Positions 1 through 6,561 of a DNA stretch of 7,410 nt are shown here, piece by piece. The position numbers and the translations under genes were made by a program. Position 1 is the stretch's first letter. Every line of letters starts with the position of its first letter. The DNA comes from Balneolaceae bacterium (GTDB taxonomy: Bacteria; Bacteroidota; Rhodothermia; Balneolales; Balneolaceae), in the NCBI GenBank assembly GCA_007123785.1, contig SLGL01000213.1:1-7410 (forward strand), given 5' to 3'. The notes under the pieces were generated by a model. It ran no database searches. It saw nothing but the letters and a program-made list of their open reading frames with translations, and was not told the DNA's origin.

Positions 1-33
1 CCCTCCAATAATCGTAACCGGTGTGGGCTGCAT
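1..33 (-). CDS. N-terminal fragment of a probable Rossmann-fold (FAD/NAD-binding) protein; candidate TrmFO
   Basis: Only the first 11 codons lie inside the window, reading from an ATG at 33-31 to the left edge: MQPTPVTIIGG. A short lead followed by a hydrophobic beta strand and a double glycine is the usual start of a dinucleotide-binding (GxGxxG) Rossmann fold, as in FAD-dependent enzymes. TrmFO, the folate- and FAD-dependent tRNA uracil-54 C5-methyltransferase, begins in just this way. Its gene is a frequent neighbour of topA in several phyla, and topA lies about 3 kb away here. That identification is inference; any flavoprotein or NAD-dependent enzyme could begin so. No Shine-Dalgarno sequence precedes the ATG. 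The frame is also open upstream, through the palindrome, but no upstream ATG is evident. Only 27 nt separate the ATG from the palindrome at 61-99. Confidence 0.5.
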   Translation of the reverse strand, partial: MQPTPVTIIGG

Positions 34-60
34 AGGGTTGATTTAATTGTGGTGCCGGCA

Positions 61-99
61 AAAGATCCGCAATGTCTTTGAAAGACATTGCGGATCTTT
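61..99. terminator. Perfect 19-bp inverted repeat with one central base; probable bidirectional terminator or attenuator
   Basis: The arms 61-79 and 81-99 are exact reverse complements around the single base at 80. As RNA they would fold into a 16-bp stem (61-76 with 84-99) with a 7-nt loop, or slightly more. On the minus strand the stem ends in a run of four T (63-60) before GC-rich sequence; on the plus strand it ends in TTT. The T tracts are short for an intrinsic terminator. The hairpin begins 11 nt past the stop codon of the gene at 595-110, as expected for its terminator. It also lies 27 nt before the start at 33, which makes an attenuator or operator role possible. Confidence 0.65.
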
Positions 100-109
100 C
101 CGGAGTGCT

Positions 110-595
110 TTACGAGTCCCGAAGCATATTTTTTAAACCATCGTTGTTATTGCCTGTTTCGGACGTTGAACGGGTAAATTCAAATAACCCGGAAGTATCG
201 TCTGTTTGTTGATGCAGTTCGTTCTCTTCAATCTGCCGCAGCCGTTCTTCCGATATTTTCAGCATCAGTGATGATCGGATGCGGTGGGCTTTTTCCAGTT
301 CTTCTTTTTTGACTTTCAAAGAGATGATATTTTCTTTCAGACAGAGTGAATGTTTGCCTTTCGGAAGCTGATTCAGACAGATCGTGAATCGCCCCGAAAA
401 CCACTTCTTTTCCACCTTGATCTCTTCGATGGTTCTCAGGTTAATTTTGAGGTTTTTTACATCCGACTCAAAAAATTCGAACAGATCATCCGATACTTTG
501 TACTCAAGTACAATGGCATTCTCCTCAACCCTAAGCAAACCGCTGAGCTTGGCAAATCCGCTGTGGAGGTCATCTTGTTTTATGGGTAGTATCAT
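110..595 (-). CDS. Conserved hypothetical protein, possible PH-like domain
   Basis: This 161-residue protein is of unknown function and I do not recognise the family with certainty. Residues about 15-97 alternate short hydrophobic strands with charged turns (GLLRVEENAIVLEY, KINLRTIEEIKVEKKW, FTICLNQLP, ENIISLKVK). They are followed by a charged, probably helical segment (about 98-125, containing ERLRQIEENE). A run of beta strands capped by one helix is the layout of pleckstrin-homology-like domains, so a PH-like fold is a reasonable but unproven inference. The last 35 residues are polar and rich in Thr, Ser, Asn and Asp, and are probably disordered. There is no signal peptide or membrane segment, so it is likely cytoplasmic. 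It lies 63 bp downstream of the DUF1186-like gene on the same strand and may share its transcript. The start is ATG at 595, with no Shine-Dalgarno sequence. Confidence 0.75.
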   Translation of the reverse strand: MILPIKQDDLHSGFAKLSGLLRVEENAIVLEYKVSDDLFEFFESDVKNLKINLRTIEEIKVEKKWFSGRFTICLNQLPKGKHSLCLKENIISLKVKKEELEKAHRIRSSLMLKISEERLRQIEENELHQQTDDTSGLFEFTRSTSETGNNNDGLKNMLRDS

Positions 596-658
596 AAGAT
601 GAATGTAACAAATATTCGATACTTGTAAATCGAAAAATTCTCTACCGATATTCGGGAT

Positions 659-2233
659 TTATTTACGTAAACAGCACTTTTTGAATTTTCTTCCGCTTCC
701 GCACGGACAGGGATCGTTCCGGCCCACATCGCGCCAGAGGTCATCGTCGTCGGGCAGTGTATTGGTATTTGGCAATACCGGTTCAGAAAAATCAGGGAGC
801 TGTGTTTTTCCCTGGAACTGTTTATAGGCCTTGATGATGCCAGATGGTTTTTGAGATGCATAACTGTCTTTATGAATGTCGTTTTCCACATCTTTATAAC
901 TGCCCAGCATAGTAATCGAAATCAGATTTTCATCGTACAATCTGCGGATTTGCCCGAGCAGTTCGTCAGCATTCAGATTCATGCAACTCCAAACCATAAA
1001 ACTCAAAAGCTGAGTGTCGATGAAGCGGTCATCATCAAGACGGTAGAGGTGAAACTCAAACCAGTCTCTGAACATCTCAATAACACGTTCCCTGAGTTCC
1101 GGATAATAGTGGGCCACATGTTCGGCAGCCGTTAGGGCGATATTTCGTGCATAGGATGAATTGTTCGGTTCTTTTACAAAATCGGAGAGATCGTCCAGGC
1201 GGTTTTTGGCAAGTACAGCCACCGGTTCCGTTAAAAAGGGTTCCAGGCTGTCGGCATACCAGAAATCGAGAAATTCATCACCCTGCCGTAATAGTTCGAG
1301 TATATGGGGCAGAGAATCTTCACTGTTCAGTTCAGCAAGCAGGTATATGGCATGAATACTAAAATTGTACGCTTGTTCATCCCAGCCGTTTTCTTCTGCC
1401 TGATTGCGGAAATATTCAAACCGGTTGATGCTGTCTTCAAGAACAGTCTCAAGGTCCTGTATCAGCGTTTTACGGGGAAGTGCCAGCAATTTTTCTATGA
1501 TCTCCTGGGGTAGTTCAAAACCATGTTTATAGAGAGCTTCGGTTTCCGGATGAGTAAATACAGGCTTTATGTCGGTTTGAACACGTGTATTGTAACTGCG
1601 GCTTTTTACACTTCTTTCGTTTTCCCGGTCGAGCTGCATTTTTTTCTGGGATTTTTCAAGGTTATAGCGGGCCACAATAGCCTGGGCACTGAGTGTCAGC
1701 GGATGCGAGGGGTCAATTTGTACCAGCAAATCCAGCCTCATTTGAGCCGCTTCCCGGTCATCTGTCATCAAAAAATATTTCACCGAAGTATTGTAGTAGG
1801 TAAGCACTTCAAGAATATGAAACTGATCTTTTTCAGGATAGAGCGCTTTCAGTTCCATCGATTCTCCAAGGAGGTCGGGAATTCCGTCAGTTGTTCCATT
1901 TTCCATAAGTACTCTCGCCTGATTGGTACGCACAAAGAGATAGTCCGGGTGCTCACGGAGAGCCTGTTCATTTACCTCAAATGCTCTTTTTTCATTTCCG
2001 GCATGGCTCAGCGCAACTGAAAGATAATTTTTGAATTGCGGTACATGGGGATATTTTTTGCACAATCTTTCCAGCCGTTGAATGACACTTCGCTTTCCTT
2101 TTTGTACTTCGGGATAAATATCCTGGATAATATCCTTCACAGGTTGTGTGATTCCATATTTTATGTCATTAGCGGAAGTGTCTTCTGTAATATTGTAGGA
2201 TGAGACAGATAATTTCTGCTGACCGGTTGGCAT
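659..2233 (-). CDS. TPR/DUF1186-like protein with C-terminal SEC-C zinc-binding motif
   Basis: This is a 524-residue, probably cytoplasmic protein. Residues about 45-190 are helical and TPR-like (paired helices such as PQFKNYLSVALSHAGNEKRA and EVNEQALREHPDYLFVRTNQ). Residues about 192-225 are a highly charged linker. Residues about 238-450 resemble the DUF1186 helical repeat family, with segments such as AIYLLAELNSEDSLPHILEL and ADSLEPFLTEPVAVLA. An acidic linker (DDDDLW, 495-500) leads to the C-terminal SEC-C motif RNDPCPCGSGRKFKKCC (505-521). Cys508, Cys510, Cys520 and Cys521 are the expected zinc ligands. SEC-C motifs occur at the C-terminus of SecA, where they bind zinc and SecB or ribosomes, and on many otherwise unrelated proteins. 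The combination suggests a protein-interaction scaffold; its function is unknown. An in-frame stop at 2245-2243 leaves ATG 2233 as the first available ATG. It is divergent from the gene at 2431. Confidence 0.88.
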   Translation of the reverse strand: MPTGQQKLSVSSYNITEDTSANDIKYGITQPVKDIIQDIYPEVQKGKRSVIQRLERLCKKYPHVPQFKNYLSVALSHAGNEKRAFEVNEQALREHPDYLFVRTNQARVLMENGTTDGIPDLLGESMELKALYPEKDQFHILEVLTYYNTSVKYFLMTDDREAAQMRLDLLVQIDPSHPLTLSAQAIVARYNLEKSQKKMQLDRENERSVKSRSYNTRVQTDIKPVFTHPETEALYKHGFELPQEIIEKLLALPRKTLIQDLETVLEDSINRFEYFRNQAEENGWDEQAYNFSIHAIYLLAELNSEDSLPHILELLRQGDEFLDFWYADSLEPFLTEPVAVLAKNRLDDLSDFVKEPNNSSYARNIALTAAEHVAHYYPELRERVIEMFRDWFEFHLYRLDDDRFIDTQLLSFMVWSCMNLNADELLGQIRRLYDENLISITMLGSYKDVENDIHKDSYASQKPSGIIKAYKQFQGKTQLPDFSEPVLPNTNTLPDDDDLWRDVGRNDPCPCGSGRKFKKCCLRK

Positions 2234-2430
2234 ATCAGGTATTTATTAAAATTTTTTGGGATTGCATTCACTGCCTGAAAATAGAAAGAGTTTGGGTCGT
2301 TCTCATTTTTTATCAGGAAATTGTAGATATTTTTACCCTGTATAAAGCGGTTGATGAATGGTTTGAACAGCTCAATTTGAAGGGATATTCTCTATATGCT
2401 TAATGATAACCTCAACAAAAAATCATAACG

Positions 2431-2886
2431 ATGGGCCGAAATAAAATCTTGGATAATGTTCTTCTGGATAATATTGCAATGGCGATGAACGATGGAAGCT
2501 ACGAAACAGAATGGTACCTCGACACCGAAAAAGCCACCACTACATTCATTTCAGATTATGACGAAGAGTTAACCGAAGATGTAATGCAAATGATTGAAGC
2601 AGATGAGAAGGGTGAACGGTTCATTTTAATCCCCGAGAAACCCAGCCGGGACGGTTGGAATCTTATGAATGAATTCATCCATTCACTTGATGATATTGAT
2701 GAGACCACCCGGCGGTCACTTTTCCGGTCTATTGAAGGCAGGGGGGCGTTCCGCCGGTTTAAGGATATTGTCTACGAGTTTGGTATCCAGGACCGGTGGT
2801 TTGAATATAGCGGCCGTAAAGAGCGGAAGGAGGTTTTGGAAGTGGCTCTGTTCTCTGAATCTTATCAGCGAGAGCGATATGGATGA
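2431..2886 (+). CDS. UPF0158 family protein
   Basis: This 151-residue soluble protein matches the UPF0158 family (Pfam PF03682), judged from its core. The matching core has an acidic N-terminal part, then FILIPEKPSRDGWNLMNEF (64-82), HSLDDIDE (84-91), the hallmark GRGAFRRFKD (103-112) and DRWFEY (121-126) near the end. Family members are about 140-170 residues long, so it looks full length. The biochemical role of the family is not known to me; no catalytic motif or membrane segment is visible. The last residues (after about 140) differ from the usual acidic helix. The start is ATG at 2431, preceded by A-rich sequence and no Shine-Dalgarno. The stop codon overlaps the start of the next gene by 8 nt, suggesting translational coupling and a joint function. 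Confidence 0.88.
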   Translation: MGRNKILDNVLLDNIAMAMNDGSYETEWYLDTEKATTTFISDYDEELTEDVMQMIEADEKGERFILIPEKPSRDGWNLMNEFIHSLDDIDETTRRSLFRSIEGRGAFRRFKDIVYEFGIQDRWFEYSGRKERKEVLEVALFSESYQRERYG

Positions 2887-3133
2887 AGGAGTACGATTAT
2901 ATGATGAGATGATTGCCAAACGAAAACAGAGGGAGCAGGATCAGTTAAACATGAAAACCGGCGCCAGGGTTCTGTGCAGTGACTATCACGGCCATGCCGA
3001 TAAACTTTCACCGGGAAAGGTGTATGAGGTTTTGGATGAACGGCCAGATGACCTCCTGATCCGTCTGAAAGATGACAGAGGAAAAATCTGCTGGCTGCCC
3101 AAAAGCCACTTCGAACTGCTCAGAAGTCTATGA
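2879..3133 (+). CDS. Small SH3-like hypothetical protein
   Basis: This 84-residue protein is in the +1 frame relative to the UPF0158 gene and overlaps its last 8 nt (ATGGATGA). A charged helix (1-24, with RLYDEMIAKRKQREQDQL) precedes a compact beta-rich module. The module begins MKTGARVLC (25-33) and continues through DKLSPGKVYEVLDE (41-54), DLLIRLKDDRGKICWLPKSHF (58-78) to the end. The pattern of a basic first strand, 'L-x-x-GK-x-YEV', a strand, 'DDRG' turn and a final 'W-x-P-x-x-x-F' strand is typical of small SH3-like barrels found in bacteria and phages. I do not recognise a named family. The ATG at 2879 is preferred because the helix is well formed and the overlap is operon-like. ATG 2909 or ATG 2951 (the module alone) are alternatives. 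No Shine-Dalgarno sequence decides between them. Confidence 0.72.
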   Translation: MDEGVRLYDEMIAKRKQREQDQLNMKTGARVLCSDYHGHADKLSPGKVYEVLDERPDDLLIRLKDDRGKICWLPKSHFELLRSL

Positions 3134-3144
3134 AGGGGAGTAAA

Positions 3145-3172
3145 CTGAGGGCAGACGGCTGACTTCTGACTG
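3145..3172. repeat. Short degenerate heptamer repeat (about four units) between convergent genes
   Basis: Four consecutive 7-mers, CTGAGGG, CAGACGG, CTGACTT and CTGACTG, follow each other without a gap. The last two differ only in the final base, while the first two are degenerate. The tract lies just after the stop of the SH3-like gene in the 116-bp gap before the topA stop codon. Short CTGACTN-type tracts are the sort of simple sequence that accumulates in intergenic DNA. With so few copies the period could be chance. Confidence 0.35.
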
Positions 3173-3249
3173 CAAGTATAATTTTTCATTTAGTCTTCGG
3201 TAAGTATCTACAGCCGATTCATTCAACACCCTTTCTTTTAAAGCTCCCG

Positions 3250-5796
3250 CTACTTCTTTCCTTTCTCCTCAATCAGCCGTACGGCATCGCCCATGGTTAC
3301 TTTTTCGGGCTCGGTGCCTTTTGGCAGTGAGATATTTTTTCGGCCGTATTTAATGTAGGGGCCGTAACGCCCGTCCATCACTTTTACAGGCTGATCGGTT
3401 TCCGGATGGTTACCCAGGTCTTGAATAGCTGAGCTGCCTCTTTTGCCTTTACTTTTCTCCTTGAGTAGTTCAATAGCCCGGTCCAGTCCAACTTCTAATA
3501 CGTTGTCGGTTTTTTTGAGGGATTTAAAGGTGCCATCGTGCAGAACAAATGGGCCATATCGGCCAACCCCCGCTTTTACTACTTTTCCGGTTTCCGGATG
3601 GTTTCCAAGAGTACGCGGCAATTCAAGAAGGCGAATGGCCAGGTCTAAATCCACATCGTCCGGTTTCATTCCTTTCAACAGAGAAACGCGTTTCGGCTTT
3701 TTATTGTCGTCACTAACCTCACCGAGTTGTACGTAGGGACCGTAGCGTCCGGTCAAAACATAAACCGGCTCACCGGCTTCGGGATGGTTCCCAAGTGACG
3801 TAGGTCCGTCTTTTTCGGCTTTGAGCAACTCTTTGATTTTGGCGGCGGAAAGTTCGCCGGGATCAAGGTCAACCGGAAGTGATGTGGTAATATCTTCACC
3901 GTTGGAAGAGACTTTAACATAAGGACCGAATCGCCCTACGTGCACCTGCATTCCGTTCAGGTCTTCAATCGGCAGGTTCAGGATTTTTGCTTTTTGCGGG
4001 TCGATCTGATCTTCTTGCTGATCAACCTGGGCTTTTAGTCCTTTTTCTCCTTTATAATATTCATCTAAATATTGAACCGGATCGTAATTACCCCCCGCAA
4101 TCTGGTCGAGTTTATCTTCGAGCTCCGATGTGAACTTGCTGTCAACAAGGTGAGGAAAGTGCTCTTCAAGGAGGCCGGTAACGGCAAATGCGGTGTATGT
4201 TGGGATGAGCGTTTTTCCATCGCCCTTGGCATAGCCCCGATCCTGAATGGTGCTGATAATATTTGCATACGTACTGGGACGGCCAACTCCCCGTTTTTCC
4301 AGCTCTTTTACGAGTGTGGCTTCGGTATAACGGGCAGGCGGTTTCGTTTCATGTGAGATTGATTCCAGTTCGTGAAGGTCAATCGATTCGCCCTCTTTCA
4401 TCTCAGGCAGGAAAATTTCCTGGTTTTCAAGTGCGGCTTCAGGATCGTCACTGCCTTCAACATAGGCACGGAAAAATCCGGGAAACAGAATTTTTTTACC
4501 GCTGGTTTTAAAATCGGCTTTGGTATCGCCTTTTTCAGCCGTGATGGTAACATTGGTAAACTCAAGCTTTGCTTCGGCCATCTGTGTAGCGATGGTGCGT
4601 TTCCAGATCAGGTCGTAAAGTTTAAGTTCGCGGCCACTCAGTCCCGATTTTTCAGGATGGGTAAAGCTTGAACCGGCCGGCCGTATCGCTTCGTGGGCTT
4701 CCTGTGCACCTTTGGTTTTTCCGAAATTACGAACCCGCTCAAATAAATATTCCTCACCATACTGTTTTTCCACCTCATTACGGGCGGCATTGATTGCTTG
4801 ACCCGAGAGGTTCATCGAATCGGTACGCATGTAAGTGATATAACCATTCTCATACAGCTTTTGAGCCACACTCATAGTGTCCCGTGCTGAAAAACCAAAT
4901 TTACGGTTAGCCTCCTGCTGCAGAGTGGAAGTGATAAAAGGCGGAGAAGGATTCCGCTTTTGGGTTTTCACGTCGATATTGGTGACCGACCATCCGGCTT
5001 CATGGAGCAGGTCGCGTAATTTGCCTGCTTTTTCTTTATCCAGCAGAACCACGCTGTCGGGTTTCTTTAACTTGCCCGTATTTTCATCAAAATCTTTTCC
5101 GCTGGCCAGGCGCTTTTCATTCAGGTGAGATAGATCGGCTTCAAACCGGTTTTTATCTTTTTCTTTTGTTAGTGAGGCCTTCAGATCGAAGTAAGTTCCG
5201 CTCTTAAATTTCATCCGTTCCCTTTCACGCGATACCAGGAACTGAACGGCTACAGATTGAACACGGCCTGCCGAAAGGCCTGGCGAGATTTTTTTCCATA
5301 AAAGCGGTGAGATAGTATAGCCTGCCAGGCGGTCAATAATCCGGCGGGTTTCCTGGGCGTGAACCAGATTCATATCGATGTCACGGAAATTTTCAAGTGC
5401 TTTCTGTATCGCTTCTTTGGTGATTTCGCGAAACGCCATTCTTTTGACCGGGACTTTCGGGTTCAGCAGCTCCACAAGATGCCACGATATCGCCTCTCCT
5501 TCACGGTCTTCATCTGTAGCGAGTATCAGTTCATCTGATTCTTTCAGAAGTTCTTTTAATTTTTTTACCACTTTCTTTTTGCCGGAGGGTACCACGTAAA
5601 GCGGCTCGTAACGCTCATCTACATTTATGCCGAGATTCGACCACGACTCTTTTTTGTATTTGGCGGGAATTTCCTTTGCCGATGAGGGCAGGTCACGAAT
5701 GTGTCCCATGGAAGAGTCTACAACATATCCCTTGGGAAGATACTTCTTTATGGTTTTAGTTTTGGTTGGAGACTCAACGATAACTAATGACTTCAT
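3250..5796 (-). CDS. topA: DNA topoisomerase I (type IA), zinc-ribbon-free form
   Basis: TopA relaxes negatively supercoiled DNA by passing one strand through a transient single-strand break. This copy is complete at 848 residues. The Toprim domain (about 1-115) has the catalytic Glu8 (VIVESPTK) and the metal-binding acidic triad Asp95/Asp97/Glu99 in ATDEDREGEAISWHL. Domain IV carries LSAGRVQSVAVQ (174-185). The active-site tyrosine is Tyr322 in GYITYMRTDS (318-327). RGVGRPSTYA (502-511) is another family signature. Where E. coli TopA has zinc ribbons, this one has four C-terminal repeats built around GRFGPYV (621), GRYGPYV (683), GRYGPFV (745) and GRYGPYI (809). Three of the repeats are led by LGNHPE (668, 730, 794), matching the topoisomerase C-terminal repeat family. 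I see no cysteine anywhere in the protein. It ends in a basic tail (EEKGKK). It starts at ATG 5796, has its own 159-bp upstream gap, and is convergent with the plus-strand pair. Confidence 0.98.
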   Translation of the reverse strand: MKSLVIVESPTKTKTIKKYLPKGYVVDSSMGHIRDLPSSAKEIPAKYKKESWSNLGINVDERYEPLYVVPSGKKKVVKKLKELLKESDELILATDEDREGEAISWHLVELLNPKVPVKRMAFREITKEAIQKALENFRDIDMNLVHAQETRRIIDRLAGYTISPLLWKKISPGLSAGRVQSVAVQFLVSRERERMKFKSGTYFDLKASLTKEKDKNRFEADLSHLNEKRLASGKDFDENTGKLKKPDSVVLLDKEKAGKLRDLLHEAGWSVTNIDVKTQKRNPSPPFITSTLQQEANRKFGFSARDTMSVAQKLYENGYITYMRTDSMNLSGQAINAARNEVEKQYGEEYLFERVRNFGKTKGAQEAHEAIRPAGSSFTHPEKSGLSGRELKLYDLIWKRTIATQMAEAKLEFTNVTITAEKGDTKADFKTSGKKILFPGFFRAYVEGSDDPEAALENQEIFLPEMKEGESIDLHELESISHETKPPARYTEATLVKELEKRGVGRPSTYANIISTIQDRGYAKGDGKTLIPTYTAFAVTGLLEEHFPHLVDSKFTSELEDKLDQIAGGNYDPVQYLDEYYKGEKGLKAQVDQQEDQIDPQKAKILNLPIEDLNGMQVHVGRFGPYVKVSSNGEDITTSLPVDLDPGELSAAKIKELLKAEKDGPTSLGNHPEAGEPVYVLTGRYGPYVQLGEVSDDNKKPKRVSLLKGMKPDDVDLDLAIRLLELPRTLGNHPETGKVVKAGVGRYGPFVLHDGTFKSLKKTDNVLEVGLDRAIELLKEKSKGKRGSSAIQDLGNHPETDQPVKVMDGRYGPYIKYGRKNISLPKGTEPEKVTMGDAVRLIEEKGKK

Positions 5797-5955
5797 GTGT
5801 ATTTATTAGGTAGTAAACTTTCGTACGAATTGACGGCCTGAATTTATTTAAAATTTTTCCATTCAGCTTAATCATGACTATACTTTCTTCAGAGTATTTA
5901 GTTGCAATAGAAAATTCAGAAGTCCATACAAGTCAGATAAAATAAATCAAAGTTC

Positions 5956-6432
5956 TTATCCAATTTCCTCAATCAGCTCTTTCAACTCCCCGGCGTGATT
6001 TTTCGTATTTATTTTTTCAATAATGCCCAGTACTGTTCCATCCTTGTCGATAACAAACGCCGATCTTGAGGGGGCATCAAATGTTTTTCCATACATCTTT
6101 TTCTCAACAATCGAATTGGTCGCTTTAGCAAATTTAAAATCGGGATCGGATGCCAGGATGTAGTTGATATCCAGTTTTTCAGCATAATTTTTGTGGGAGC
6201 CGCAGGTATCTTTGCTCAGGGCTATCAGATTATAACCTTTTTCATCAAACCAGGAAGCGTGCTCTGCAAGGCTGCGGTTTTGTTTATCGCAGCCACTGGT
6301 ATTATTACGCATATATACCGATATGATAGCAGGGCGATCCAGAAGTTCGGAGAAAGTTACTTCTTTCTGCTCTCCGCCCTGAACAACCTCAATTTGGAAC
6401 GTGGTATCAATTTTTTTTCCTATTTCAATCAT
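5956..6432 (-). CDS. Peroxiredoxin, Bcp/PrxQ-like (AhpC-TSA fold)
   Basis: This 158-residue cytoplasmic thiol peroxidase would reduce H2O2 or organic hydroperoxides. The thioredoxin-like fold is seen in PAIISVYMRNNTSGC (34-48). Thr45 and Cys48 form the TxxC peroxidatic site. The fold continues with LIALSKDTCGSHKNYAEK (69-86), ILASDPDFKFAKA (92-104), and PSRSAFVIDKDGTVLGII (121-138), where Arg123 is the conserved arginine that activates the peroxidatic thiol. The cysteine five residues after the peroxidatic one, usual in many Bcp proteins, is replaced (Arg53). The only other cysteine is Cys77, at the start of the helix carrying SHK. Cys77 is the obvious candidate resolving cysteine; otherwise the enzyme would be of 1-Cys type. 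Also, TSGC replaces the usual TPGC. It starts at ATG 6432 and lies 159 bp upstream of topA on the same strand. It is probably a separate transcription unit. Confidence 0.9.
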   Translation of the reverse strand: MIEIGKKIDTTFQIEVVQGGEQKEVTFSELLDRPAIISVYMRNNTSGCDKQNRSLAEHASWFDEKGYNLIALSKDTCGSHKNYAEKLDINYILASDPDFKFAKATNSIVEKKMYGKTFDAPSRSAFVIDKDGTVLGIIEKINTKNHAGELKELIEEIG

Positions 6433-6488
6433 AAATATGTGTTTTAGAGTTTAAATCGTAAATATGGACTCTATAACCTGAATGAAAC

Positions 6489-6527
6489 CACTTTTCGTTT
6501 CTGAAATTACCGATTTGGTGAAAAGTG
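6489..6527 (-). repeat. 8-bp inverted repeat upstream of the peroxiredoxin gene; possible leader stem-loop
   Basis: CACTTTTC at 6489-6496 is the exact reverse complement of GAAAAGTG at 6520-6527, with 23 nt between. An inner AAAT/ATTT pairing could shorten the loop on the transcript. If the minus-strand promoter proposed at 6532-6561 is real, this hairpin would lie at the very 5' end of the peroxiredoxin mRNA. No T run follows, so it is not a terminator. An 8-bp AT-rich match may be chance. Confidence 0.3.
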
Positions 6528-6531
6528 TCTT

Positions 6532-6561
6532 AGTATACACATTCTTTTAATCACAGATCAA
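6532..6561 (-). promoter_or_regulatory. Possible promoter for the peroxiredoxin gene
   Basis: On the minus strand TTGATC (6561-6556) and TATACT (6537-6532) are separated by 18 bp, a good likeness of a general sigma-70 promoter. It would give a leader of about 90 nt before the ATG at 6432. Organisms of the Bacteroidota group often use a different consensus (TAnnTTTG), which I did not find convincingly here, so this is weak. Confidence 0.28.

Noticed and set aside
592..891. 99-codon minus-strand frame overlapping the end of the DUF1186-like gene
   Set aside because: It overlaps a strongly supported SEC-C coding end in another frame and has no recognisable domain; it is a shadow.
1523..2020. 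165-codon plus-strand frame antisense to the DUF1186-like gene
   Set aside because: It is long but antisense to a complete gene with recognisable TPR and SEC-C features; its own translation shows no domain.
2669..2878. Upstream extension of the 84-residue gene to an ATG at 2669
   Set aside because: This part lies inside the UPF0158 coding sequence in the wrong frame, and its translation (Ser/Gly/Arg-rich) looks like an off-frame reading. The start at 2879 is preferred.
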